NCBI GenBank assembly: GCA_036703985.1
Contig: DATNQN010000057.1
Span: forward strand, 186,001 to 250,000
Direction: 5' to 3'
Source of the DNA: Leptolyngbyaceae cyanobacterium
Lineage (GTDB): Bacteria > Cyanobacteriota > Cyanobacteriia > Cyanobacteriales > Aerosakkonemataceae
DNA length: 64,000 bases
A model generated the notes under the pieces. That model had not been told where the DNA came from, ran no database searches, and saw only the letters and a program-made list of their open reading frames with translations. This document shows, in pieces, positions 36,554 to 44,349 of the stretch (positions are counted from its first letter, which is position 1; every line of letters begins with the position of its first letter). The position numbers were made by a program, and so were the translations under genes.

Positions 36554-38161
36554 ATGTCCCTCAAACTTTTAAATAATCGCTACCAACCAATACAATCGAT
36601 CGCAAATGGCGGATTTGGCCAAACCTTTTTAGCAGAAGACATTCACCTACCTTCTCGTCGTCGTTGTTTAATCAAGCAACTCAAACCAATTAGTAATAAT
36701 CCGCCAACTTTCCAGCTAATTCAACAGCGTTTTGGGCGAGAAGCCGCTATCTTAGAAAAATTAGGCAATTCCCATCACCAAATTCCCGATTTATATGCTT
36801 ATTTTGAAGAAGCCGGACAATTTTATTTAATTCAAGAATGGATTGAAGGTCAAACTTTAACAGAAAAACTCCAAAGAGAAGTAAGATTAAACGATATTAC
36901 CGTCCGAGATATTTTAGTAAATATTTTACCTGTTCTTGATTATATCCACAACCAAAACATCATTCATCGAGATATTAAACCTGACAATATAATTATCCGC
37001 CAGCGAGATAACAAACCAGTTTTAATTGACTTCGGCGCAGTCAAAGAAACCATGACTACTGTGGTAAATACACCGGGAAATCTTAACCAATCAATGATAA
37101 TTGGTACGCCTGGTTTTATGCCGTCGGAACAAGCAACTGGTAAACCAATTTATTCTAGTGATTTGTATAGTTTAGGGCTAACGGCTATCTATTTACTTAC
37201 CGGAAAATTGCCTCAAGAATTACAGGTAGATTCCCAAACAGGTGAATTAATTTGGCATCAATATGCCCAAAATATTAATCATAATTTAGTAGCAGTGTTA
37301 GATCGGGCCATTCGATCGCATCCACGCGATCGCTTTTCCACCGCCAGACAAATGCTAGACGCCTTACAAACCTCTCCCACACCCCATTCCGCCGTTCCCC
37401 TCTCCCAACAAGCAACCGTTGCGGTATCTCCCGGAGGCTCATCTACCCAAGCAGTACAAGTCCCTTCCCACAATCCCCGCGACTGGAAAAAAGCCGCTGC
37501 GATCGCAGGTGGTATCATTGGCGCATCTCTGATCGTTGGTTTCGCACTAGCTTATCAGCATCAGCAATCCCCAAAACCCTCAGCAGAAAACCCAACCACC
37601 ACTTCCCCTAACACTCCTGCTGCTTCTGTCCCTCCTGCTGTTTCTACCCCTCCTGCTGCGTCTATCCCTTCCACCACCGAACCTCAAACTACATCCCCAC
37701 AACCAATACCAAGAGAAACCCAACAAGCGCCTTCTCCCAGACTTCCCAATCGCCAATCCGTACCGGGGTTTCCCGTTGGTACACCAGAAAATGATATCCG
37801 CGACGCCTTGGGTAATCCCACCAAAGTCACCAAAGGTGTATGGAAAGATACTCGCGCCGTACTGTATGAGGATTTCATACCCGGAGAAGTTAGCTTAGGC
37901 TATTTATTCGATCGCGAAACGGGTATTTTACGCCAAACCGAAGCATCATTTGCTCCTTCGGTAGACTCAGAAGAAATATTTAAAACGATCAATCAAATGT
38001 TAGGCGGTACAGCTTCGCGAGAAATCAAACTCCAATTTGAAAAAGTTTATCAACGCCAATCTAACCGATACAGATTTGCAGTTGGTTCCTTGAAAGGAAT
38101 GATTGAACGAAACAATAAAGACCGCATTTACATCGGTATTTGGGACGCGGATTTACATTAA
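36554..38161 (+). CDS. Hanks-type serine/threonine protein kinase with one membrane helix
   Basis: A 535-residue kinase. The glycine loop reads IANGGFGQTFLA, the ATP lysine is Lys41 (CLIKQLK), the catalytic loop HRDIKPDN holds Asp140, and LIDFGAVKE is the DFG region. A membrane helix lies near residues 315-335, followed by a Pro/Thr/Ser-rich linker (about 340-400) and a C-terminal domain of about 130 residues starting near FPVGTPENDIRDALG, which would be outside the cytoplasmic membrane. That domain occurs in other cyanobacterial kinases and may be a sensor. Confidence 0.92.
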   Translation: MSLKLLNNRYQPIQSIANGGFGQTFLAEDIHLPSRRRCLIKQLKPISNNPPTFQLIQQRFGREAAILEKLGNSHHQIPDLYAYFEEAGQFYLIQEWIEGQTLTEKLQREVRLNDITVRDILVNILPVLDYIHNQNIIHRDIKPDNIIIRQRDNKPVLIDFGAVKETMTTVVNTPGNLNQSMIIGTPGFMPSEQATGKPIYSSDLYSLGLTAIYLLTGKLPQELQVDSQTGELIWHQYAQNINHNLVAVLDRAIRSHPRDRFSTARQMLDALQTSPTPHSAVPLSQQATVAVSPGGSSTQAVQVPSHNPRDWKKAAAIAGGIIGASLIVGFALAYQHQQSPKPSAENPTTTSPNTPAASVPPAVSTPPAASIPSTTEPQTTSPQPIPRETQQAPSPRLPNRQSVPGFPVGTPENDIRDALGNPTKVTKGVWKDTRAVLYEDFIPGEVSLGYLFDRETGILRQTEASFAPSVDSEEIFKTINQMLGGTASREIKLQFEKVYQRQSNRYRFAVGSLKGMIERNNKDRIYIGIWDADLH

Positions 38162-38225
38162 ATAATAATAGTAATAATTATAACATAAAATAATTTAGTA
38201 AAATCCTATTAAAATTTGGTATTGG

Positions 38226-38331
38226 TAGGTTGGGTTGAGGAACGAAACCCAACAAATACTGTTTTGAGTTTTGTGTTGGGTTTCGTTATCGTATGTGCTA
38301 CCCACAGGCTACGCCTAAAACCCAATCTACA
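38226..38331. repeat. Inverted repeat of the GGGTTTCGTT type
   Basis: Inner arms AACGAAACCCAACA (38241-38254) and TGTTGGGTTTCGTT (38274-38287) are perfect. Outer TTGGGTT and AACCCAA copies extend the symmetry. It lies in the gap between the kinase and the flavoenzyme gene and looks like a dispersed palindrome. Confidence 0.8.
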
Positions 38332-38361
38332 ATTTCTGAATTTTATATTTTTATCAAAATC

Positions 38362-39474
38362 ATGAATTCTCAAGTTAATCTCTTTTCCCCAATACAACTT
38401 GGTTGTTACGAGTTACCAAACCGAATCATCATGGCTCCCATGACTCGTTTGAGAGCAATTGGCAGCATTCCCAATCAATTAATGGCAACTTACTATGCTC
38501 AAAGAGCATCAGCAGGACTGATAATTACTGAGTGTACGATGGTTTCTCCCCTCAGTAATTACTATATGAATTGTCCTGGTATTTACTGCCAAGAACAAAT
38601 TGAGGGATGGAAGTTAGTTACAGATGCCGTTCATGCCAAAAGAGGACGAATTTTTCTACAAATTTGGCACAGTGGGAGAATTAGTCATCCTTCATTATTG
38701 AATGGTGAAATACCAATCGCACCAAGCGCGATCGCACCTAGAGGAACTCTCGACACTCCCATCGGGAGAATACCAATAGGAACACCCCGCGCCTTAGAAA
38801 CTCACGAAATACCAGAAATAGTAGAACAGTTCCGCATCGCCGCCAGCAATGCAATGATAGCCGGATTTGATGGAGTGGAAATACACGGAGGATTCGGCTT
38901 TTTAATCGATCAATTCCTCCAAGATGGTGCAAATCAACGTACTGATAAATATGGTGGTTCGCTGGAAAACCGCACCCGCTTTTTACTAGAAGTTGTCGAA
39001 GCAGTAGTGAGCGTTTGGGGTTGCGATCGCGTTGGCATCAAACTCACTCCTAGCAACACATTTTATGGCATATTCGACTCAAACCCCCTAGCAACTTTTT
39101 CCTATGCCATCAACGCGCTTAATTCTTTTAACTTAGCTTATATCCAATTAGCAGAACCGAAAGATACCGATTTAGCAAATGGCAATGTAATCAATCCAGT
39201 AGCACCAACTTTTCGACCGATTTATCAAGGAAAAATCATTACTAATGGCGGTTATGACAAAGCAAAAGGAAACGCTATTTTAGCAACTGGTGATGCAGAT
39301 TTAGTTTCCTTCGCTAGATTATTCATTGCTAATCCCGATTTACCAGAGCGTTTGGCAAAAAACGCGCCTTTAAACACTCCCGATCCCACCACATTTTGTC
39401 CTATCAACGAAACAGAATTAGAAAAAGGTTATACAGATTATCCATTATTAGAATCAACTTATTGCCAAAGTTGA
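38362..39474 (+). CDS. Old yellow enzyme-family flavoprotein (alkene reductase-like) with altered active-site residues
   Basis: A 370-residue TIM-barrel flavoenzyme. FSPIQLGCYELPNRIIMAPM near the start, IFLQIWHSGRISHP, and FLQDGANQRTDKYGGSLENR are typical of the family. The active-site segment reads EIHGGFGFL: His175 is kept, but the usual Asn (H-x-x-N) is Phe178 and the usual proton-donor Tyr is Phe180. Classical ene-reductase chemistry may therefore be weakened or altered. I chose the ATG at 38362 at the domain start; the open frame extends upstream only through repeat DNA. Confidence 0.88.
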   Translation: MNSQVNLFSPIQLGCYELPNRIIMAPMTRLRAIGSIPNQLMATYYAQRASAGLIITECTMVSPLSNYYMNCPGIYCQEQIEGWKLVTDAVHAKRGRIFLQIWHSGRISHPSLLNGEIPIAPSAIAPRGTLDTPIGRIPIGTPRALETHEIPEIVEQFRIAASNAMIAGFDGVEIHGGFGFLIDQFLQDGANQRTDKYGGSLENRTRFLLEVVEAVVSVWGCDRVGIKLTPSNTFYGIFDSNPLATFSYAINALNSFNLAYIQLAEPKDTDLANGNVINPVAPTFRPIYQGKIITNGGYDKAKGNAILATGDADLVSFARLFIANPDLPERLAKNAPLNTPDPTTFCPINETELEKGYTDYPLLESTYCQS

Positions 39475-39524
39475 TAAACCTCACTCATTAGGCTACTCCC
39501 AATACTGCTGGGGTTTTGGAATTT

Positions 39525-39645
39525 TAGGTTGGGTTTCCTGGCGTCAACCCAACCTACGAAAACTCAAATTTTATGCAAAACCCGAGCAGTATTGAGGCTA
39601 CTCCTACATCTGTGTTCATCTGTGTTCATCTGTGGACATCTGTGG
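39525..39645. repeat. Palindrome (TAGGTTGGGTT) plus CATCTGTG tandem repeats
   Basis: Arms TAGGTTGGGTT (39525-39535) and AACCCAACCTA (39546-39556) form a perfect hairpin. About 39606-39645 has four CATCTGTG units. The same CACAGAT unit occurs in inverted orientation at 60631-60659. The rest of the gap up to the rplL terminator holds no gene that I can see. Confidence 0.75.
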
Positions 39646-39713
39646 TAAAAAAAATCCAAGATTTTGGACTTTGACAAAAAGCCTCAAGATCTAAAATATG
39701 TACACTACTAACT

Positions 39714-39742
39714 AAAAAAAATGAGTCCCATTGGGACTCATT
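39714..39742 (-). terminator. Rho-independent terminator of rplJL
   Basis: On the minus strand ATGAGTCCC and GGGACTCAT form a 9-bp stem with a 3-base loop, directly followed by seven T residues. It lies about 30 bases after the rplL stop. Confidence 0.9.
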
Positions 39743-39773
39743 AAATTCAAAAGCAAAATAAAGATACCAGCAA

Positions 39774-40166
39774 TTACTTAACAGAAACCTTACCGCCAGC
39801 TTCTTCAATTTGCTTCTTGATATCGTCAGCTTCTTCTTTCTTGACAGCTTCCTTAATAGGCTTAGGAGTAGATTCTACTAAATCTTTAGCTTCCTTCAGA
39901 CCTAAACCAGTGATGCTACGTACTACCTTCAGAACGCCAATCTTCTTATCAGCAGGTACTTCTTCCAGAATTACGCTGAATTCGGTTTGTTCTTCTACTG
40001 GCTCAGCAGCAGCAGCAGCACCAGGAGCCGCCATCATCATCATGCCACCAGCAGGAGCAGCAGCGCTTACGCCAAAAGCTTCTTCAATTTGCTTAACTAA
40101 TTCAGCAGCTTCCAGCAAAGTCAAAGTTTTCAATTGATCGAGAATTTGATCGGTTGTAGCAGACAT
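39774..40166 (-). CDS. rplL: 50S ribosomal protein L7/L12
   Basis: A 130-residue L7/L12 protein. The N-terminal dimerisation helix region ([19 protein letters not shown]) is joined by an Ala/Gly/Met-rich hinge to the C-terminal domain with [20 protein letters not shown], which recruits translation GTPases. Each ribosome carries several copies, so more L12 than L10 is needed. A repeat hairpin separates it from rplJ. Confidence 0.98.
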   Translation of the reverse strand: MSATTDQILDQLKTLTLLEAAELVKQIEEAFGVSAAAPAGGMMMMAAPGAAAAAEPVEEQTEFSVILEEVPADKKIGVLKVVRSITGLGLKEAKDLVESTPKPIKEAVKKEEADDIKKQIEEAGGKVSVK

Positions 40167-40196
40167 TGATAAACTCCTAAGAATTTTCTAGTAAAT

Positions 40197-40273
40197 TGGT
40201 TGTTAGTCATTGGTTATTGGTCATTAGTTAATAGGAAATGACAAATGACTAATAACAAATGACAAATGACAAA
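40197..40273. repeat. Heptamer repeat hairpin between rplJ and rplL
   Basis: GTTAGTCATTGGTTATTGGTCATTAG units (about 40202-40228) are followed by AATGACAAATGACTAATAACAAATGAC units (about 40237-40270), complementary overall. It may stabilise or separate the L12 message. Confidence 0.75.
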
Positions 40274-40828
40274 TTAAGCAGCTTCGCTTTCAGGAGCAGC
40301 TGATTCCTTGTCCTTGTCAGCAACAGCTTGTAAGCCACGCGCCAAAGAAGCGGGAACTTCGTTGATCGCGATCGCGATTTTGGCAGTAACGGAATTGAGA
40401 GCGCCAGCAATTTGGGCCATCAATTGTTCCTTGGATGGCAGGTCTGCGATCGCCTTAATCGCATCCTGATTCAAAGCGCGACCTTCCATCACGCCACCGC
40501 GAAGTTCGCTCTTCTTGGTAGCTTTTTGGAAATCTTGGTAAGCTTTCAGCGCTCCACCAATGTCCTCTTTGACCAGCAAGAAAGCGGAAGAACCCTTCAG
40601 GAACTCCTCCATTGCTTGCCATTTCTCATCCTCTTGAATGGCAATACCCATAAAGGTATTTTTGGTTACCTTACAAACCGTGCCAGTCGGACGCAAACGA
40701 CGCCGCAAGTCGGTGATCTCGGCTACCGATAAACCTTTGTAATCGATTACCACCGCTAACTGAGACTCACTCAAACTTTGCTTAAGCTCAGTAATAATCT
40801 CTTGCTTGTTTTCTTTCGTTCTACCCAT
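40274..40828 (-). CDS. rplJ: 50S ribosomal protein L10
   Basis: A 184-residue L10, the base of the ribosomal stalk that binds L12 dimers. The N-terminal region [18 protein letters not shown] and [10 protein letters not shown] are typical. It usually binds its own mRNA leader, which is present upstream at 40886-41035. A ribosome-binding site (AAGGAGG) lies just before the ATG. Confidence 0.97.
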   Translation of the reverse strand: MGRTKENKQEIITELKQSLSESQLAVVIDYKGLSVAEITDLRRRLRPTGTVCKVTKNTFMGIAIQEDEKWQAMEEFLKGSSAFLLVKEDIGGALKAYQDFQKATKKSELRGGVMEGRALNQDAIKAIADLPSKEQLMAQIAGALNSVTAKIAIAINEVPASLARGLQAVADKDKESAAPESEAA

Positions 40829-40885
40829 TCTTGTTTCACCTCCTTAATTTGGGGATGGGGATTAGGGAATAGACAAAACCAAATT

Positions 40886-41035
40886 AAAAACCCCAGCTTC
40901 TAGTGCCGGGGTGACAAATCTCATTCTCGAATCGCCAGCCTTTTTCACCCAAATGGGTAACTGGCAAAGAATAGAAATTTTGGTGTCAACCTCGGCAGGA
41001 AATTAAGCCATTGGCTCCTGCTGTCTTTGGCTTTA
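40886..41035 (-). promoter_or_regulatory. L10-type leader with attenuator hairpin upstream of rplJ
   Basis: The minus-strand core (about 41032-40983) reads AGACAGCAGGAG then TTAATTTCCTGCCGAGGTT, matching the conserved L10 leader that the L10-L12 complex binds. Further on, CCCCGGCACTAGAAGCTGGGG followed by five T residues (40911-40886) is a terminator-like hairpin 58 bases before rplJ. Together they indicate feedback control of the rplJL part of the operon. Confidence 0.75.
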
Positions 41036-41099
41036 CCTATTCAGTTGTTCGATTTTCGATTTTCGATTTTTTAGTCCAAAATCTCCAATCTAAACTCTC

Positions 41100-41813
41100 T
41101 TACGCCGCTTCCGTCATTTTTAAATCACGGAGAGCGTTAACATCGACTTCAATCGATGGCCCCATCGTGGCAGATACGTATACGCTACGCCAGTAACGGC
41201 CTTTTGCTCCCGAAGGACGGTTGCGATCGATCGTTTCTTGCAAAGCCTTCAGGTTTACCAGCAAATCTTCCGTTGAGAAGGATGCCTTACCAAACAGGAT
41301 GTGAACGATCCCGGTACGATCGGCCCGAAATTCTAGTTTACCAGCTTTGAACTCCGCGATCGCACCTGCTAGATCGGAAGTTACAGTACCACCTTTTGGC
41401 GACGGCATCAACCCCCGTGGGCCGAGCAATTTACCCAGCTTTGCCACCAGAGGCATCACATCCGGAGTAGCGATCAACTTATCGAAATCCATTCTACCTT
41501 TTTGGATTTCGTCAATTAATTCTTCCGAACCTACTACATCTGCACCGGCATTACTGGCTTCGGTTACTTTTTCCCCGCGAGCGATCACCGCCACTCGCAC
41601 CGTTTGACCAGTTCCCTTCGGCAACACCACCGTCGTCCGCAACTGTTGATCCGCGTACTTCGGGTCGATCCCCAAACGGATATGCGCTTCTGCCGATTCG
41701 GGAAACTTCGCGGTAGCAGTTTCCTTTAACAAATTTAAAGCTTCTAACGGCTGGTAAGGCCGCTCTTCTACTTTTTTCCGCAGTTCTTGCATCCTGCGCG
41801 ATTCTTTCTTCAC
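41100..41813 (-). CDS. rplA: 50S ribosomal protein L1
   Basis: A 237-residue L1 with the conserved [19 protein letters not shown] segment and [18 protein letters not shown]. It binds 23S rRNA and often represses its own operon. It lies in the standard order after rplK. Confidence 0.98.
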   Translation of the reverse strand: MKKESRRMQELRKKVEERPYQPLEALNLLKETATAKFPESAEAHIRLGIDPKYADQQLRTTVVLPKGTGQTVRVAVIARGEKVTEASNAGADVVGSEELIDEIQKGRMDFDKLIATPDVMPLVAKLGKLLGPRGLMPSPKGGTVTSDLAGAIAEFKAGKLEFRADRTGIVHILFGKASFSTEDLLVNLKALQETIDRNRPSGAKGRYWRSVYVSATMGPSIEVDVNALRDLKMTEAA

Positions 41814-41936
41814 TTTTTACTTCTCCTGGGGTTCTTGACGAAGCTACTCACTTCTCCCCCTCTAATGTTTACAAAAATTTTAGTTCTTCGGTTTTAACTA
41901 TTGGGTACTCTAACAGACTTGGCTCTAATTACTGCC

Positions 41937-42362
41937 CTAATCCGTCACCGTAACACCCATGTTACGAGCCGTACCTTCCACAATCTTCATTGCTGCCTCA
42001 ATGTCATTCGCATTCAGGTCAGGCATTTTCGTTTGAGCGATTTCTCGCAACTGCGCTCTGGTAATCGAACCAACTTTCTTACGGTTTGGCTCGTTAGAAC
42101 CCCTTTCCACACCAGCTGCTTTGGTAATCAGTACCGAAGCCGGAGGAGTTTTCAGCACAAACGTGAAACTGCGATCCTCATAGACGGAAATTTCTACCGG
42201 AATCACCATTCCCGCTTGATCCGCTGTTCTGGCGTTATACTCTTTACAAAACGCCATGATATTCACCCCATGTTGACCCAATGCTGGGCCGACAGGAGGC
42301 GCTGGGTTGGCTTTCCCTGCATTGAGAGCCAACTTAATCATTGCCACTACTTTTTTAGCCAT
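41937..42362 (-). CDS. rplK: 50S ribosomal protein L11
   Basis: A 141-residue L11. The N-terminal [20 protein letters not shown] and the C-terminal RNA-binding part with [20 protein letters not shown] are clear. It lies 12 bases after nusG and about 120 bases before rplA, and is part of the GTPase-associated centre. Confidence 0.98.
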   Translation of the reverse strand: MAKKVVAMIKLALNAGKANPAPPVGPALGQHGVNIMAFCKEYNARTADQAGMVIPVEISVYEDRSFTFVLKTPPASVLITKAAGVERGSNEPNRKKVGSITRAQLREIAQTKMPDLNANDIEAAMKIVEGTARNMGVTVTD

Positions 42363-42374
42363 CGATTTCTTGAA

Positions 42375-43022
42375 CTATTGTTTTTGAACTTGGTTGAACT
42401 CCAATTCCACGGGTGTATCGCGTCCGAAGATAGAGAGTAAAGCCTTGAGCTTGCTGCGCTCTGGACTTACTTCAATTACCTCTCCTTCAAAATCCTTGAA
42501 TGGACCAGAAAGAACCATAATTCTGTCTCCCACCGCCATATCGATTTTCACGACAGGCTCTTGCTCGCGAGTCTGCTTGAAGATTCTTTCAACTTCCGCA
42601 TTACTCAACGGCATCGGTTTAACGTGTCCTCTGCCCCGTCCATAGCGACGCTTTTGTTCAGCCCCTACAAAATTAATCACATTTGGGGTGTTTTTGACAA
42701 CCTGCCAGCTTTCATCGTCCATGACCATTTGGACGAGTACGTAGCCAGGGAAAACTTTTTCTTCGCTGTGTTGTCGAGAACCATCCTTGCGGATTTTCAC
42801 CGCTGGGGTCTGCGGTATCTCGACTTGGATAATTCGATCGGCTACATCCAAAGTTTGAATGCGCTGCTCTAAATTTGTCTTCACGCGCTTTTCACAGCCG
42901 GAAGCAACCTGAACTGCATACCAACGGGAGCGTGCTTGCGCTTCTTCTGCCGAGAGTTTTGCTGAATCTGGCGATACTTCCTGCTGATTCCAATCACGTT
43001 GTTCGTCTGTTGCAAAACTCAT
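42375..43022 (-). CDS. nusG: Transcription termination/antitermination protein NusG
   Basis: A 215-residue NusG. The NGN domain (about residues 30-140) has WYAVQVASGCEKRV and FPGYVLVQMVMDD, and the KOW domain at the C terminus has GDRIMVLSGPFKDFEGEV. An N-terminal extension of about 30 residues is typical of cyanobacteria. I chose the ATG at 43022 because it overlaps the secE stop as ATGA. Confidence 0.97.
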   Translation of the reverse strand: MSFATDEQRDWNQQEVSPDSAKLSAEEAQARSRWYAVQVASGCEKRVKTNLEQRIQTLDVADRIIQVEIPQTPAVKIRKDGSRQHSEEKVFPGYVLVQMVMDDESWQVVKNTPNVINFVGAEQKRRYGRGRGHVKPMPLSNAEVERIFKQTREQEPVVKIDMAVGDRIMVLSGPFKDFEGEVIEVSPERSKLKALLSIFGRDTPVELEFNQVQKQ

Positions 43023-43243
43023 CCGAACACCTTGGTTGATACCCAACTAAAAAAGTTATCTACTAAATAGATTAGAAGTGCAGAGAGGACTACCATCAAG
43101 ATTACAGCTGCCGATTCGCTGATAAGCTGCTGTCTGCTTGGCCAGACAACCTTATCTAGCTCTTCTTTCGTTCCCTGCACGAATTTTACAAGACTAAATC
43201 CAGCTGTTGTTTGTTCAACTTCTGCTTCATCTTTTTTAGCCAC
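43019..43243 (-). CDS. secE: Preprotein translocase subunit SecE
   Basis: A 74-residue single-span SecE with VKFVQGTKEELDKVVWPSRQQL ahead of one membrane helix (VILMVVLSALLIYLV). The amphipathic segment with WPSR is diagnostic. Its stop overlaps the nusG start. Confidence 0.97.
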   Translation of the reverse strand: MAKKDEAEVEQTTAGFSLVKFVQGTKEELDKVVWPSRQQLISESAAVILMVVLSALLIYLVDNFFSWVSTKVFG

Positions 43244-43568
43244 GCTCCCTAATCCCCCTTTTCTGCTTTAACTCTGTGACTGCTCAAGTATGCAGGCAGA
43301 ACCTACAGCTTCTCTATCCGTGTAAAAATAGATCGCTTGCCTATCACCCAAAAAAAACATTATAACCAAAATTGATTTTCCCAGGCAAGACTATTCGGAC
43401 ATTAAATACTGCTTTGAAAAACTTACCTAAACCCCGCTGAAATTAATCAAACTCGATTTAGTGTTTTCAGGCGTTAATTCTAGCTAAGTCAGCCTGACTC
43501 TCCGATTGGAAAGTCAAAAATCAAAAAATAACTTCCATCAAAGAAGCTGAAGCTCGGCATCCCGAAAT

Positions 43569-43606
43569 TAAAACCACCTCAAGACAAATGTCTGGAGGCG
43601 GTTTTA
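43569..43606 (-). terminator. Second hairpin downstream of trnW
   Basis: A stem of about 17 bp (minus strand AAAACCGCCTCCAGACA with TGTCTTGAGGTGGTTTT, two imperfect pairs) has T-rich ends on both strands. It could terminate transcription in either direction. Confidence 0.65.
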
Positions 43607-43646
43607 TCTTTTTCTATTATAGCCGCAATAGAACGAGTAAAAAAAT

Positions 43647-43680
43647 AAAAAACCCGGATTCGGTAAGAATCCGGGTTTTG
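43647..43680 (-). terminator. Rho-independent terminator of trnW
   Basis: On the minus strand AAAACCCGGATT and AATCCGGGTTTT form the stem, followed by a T-rich run. It starts 3 bases after the tRNA end. Confidence 0.85.
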
Positions 43681-43682
43681 GA

Positions 43683-43755
43683 CGCGCCCTGGAGGACTTG
43701 AACCCCCGACATCAGGTTTTGGAGACCTGCGTTCTACCAACTGAACTAAGAGCGC
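43683..43755 (-). tRNA. trnW: tRNA-Trp (anticodon CCA)
   Basis: A 73-nucleotide cloverleaf can be drawn on the minus strand. The acceptor stem is GCGCTCT with AGGGCGC, the D stem is GTTC with GAAC, the anticodon arm CAGGT-CTCCAAA-ACCTG gives anticodon CCA, and the T arm is GGGGG-TTCAAGT-CCTCC. The discriminator is G. The 3' CCA is not encoded. It stands between rplS and secE, a usual place in cyanobacteria. Confidence 0.95.
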
Positions 43756-43833
43756 TTGCTTATTTAGTGACTTTAGTCAGTATATCACAACAATGAGAGT
43801 CCGTGCTAAAAGACTCCCATATTTACGATCGAA

Positions 43834-44196
43834 CTACATGGGACGGTCAAAGCGTTGTTTCAGGCGAGTAGCCTTACCGACGCGATCGCGCAAGTAGTAC
43901 AACTTAGCACGACGTACTTGACCGCGACGAATTATTTTAATGTTAGCAATCCGTGGAGAGTGGAGTAAAAATACTCGCTCTACACCAACGCCTTGAAAAA
44001 TACGTCTAACCGTAATCGTCTGATTAATTCCGCTATTACGTCTGGCAATTACCACACCTTCATAAGGCTGAGTCCGCTCTTTACCACCTTCTTGGATGAT
44101 GACGCCGACTCTCACCGTATCGCCAATAAAGATTTCCGGCAAATCTTTTTTAAGTTGCTCTGCTTCGATCGAGCGAATAATTTCTTGAGCATTCAT
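43834..44196 (-). CDS. rplS: 50S ribosomal protein L19
   Basis: A 120-residue L19 with [41 protein letters not shown] and [21 protein letters not shown]. It lies about 80 bases upstream of trnW and is probably cotranscribed with it. Confidence 0.98.
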   Translation of the reverse strand: MNAQEIIRSIEAEQLKKDLPEIFIGDTVRVGVIIQEGGKERTQPYEGVVIARRNSGINQTITVRRIFQGVGVERVFLLHSPRIANIKIIRRGQVRRAKLYYLRDRVGKATRLKQRFDRPM

Positions 44197-44243
44197 AAGC
44201 TTCTAAAAACTCACAATTTTTTATCATACCCCAATTAACAGAT

Positions 44244-44302
44244 TTAAGTCTAGGGTCATAGACTTAAACCAAAAAATTACCCCACCCCGTTAACGGGGTG
44301 GG
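44244..44302 (-). terminator. Terminator of the porin gene
   Basis: The perfect palindrome CCCACCCCGTTAACGGGGTGGG (44281-44302) is followed on the minus strand by a T-rich stretch (44278-44271). A weaker hairpin TTAAGTCT/AGACTTAA lies at 44244-44267. Confidence 0.85.
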
Positions 44303-44349
44303 AATGAAATCAAGATTCCACCATCCGGTGTCAGGCGATCGCGTTTCAA

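Larger units (their letters stand above)
43244..43682 (-). promoter_or_regulatory. Gap upstream of secE with two terminators
   Basis: This gap of about 440 bases holds the probable promoter for secE-nusG-rplKAJL (position not resolved) and two strong hairpins described separately. No protein gene is visible. Confidence 0.5.

Noticed and set aside
42561-42872. Plus-strand frames opposite nusG and the other ribosomal genes
   Set aside because: They lie antisense to strongly conserved genes and carry no recognisable domain.
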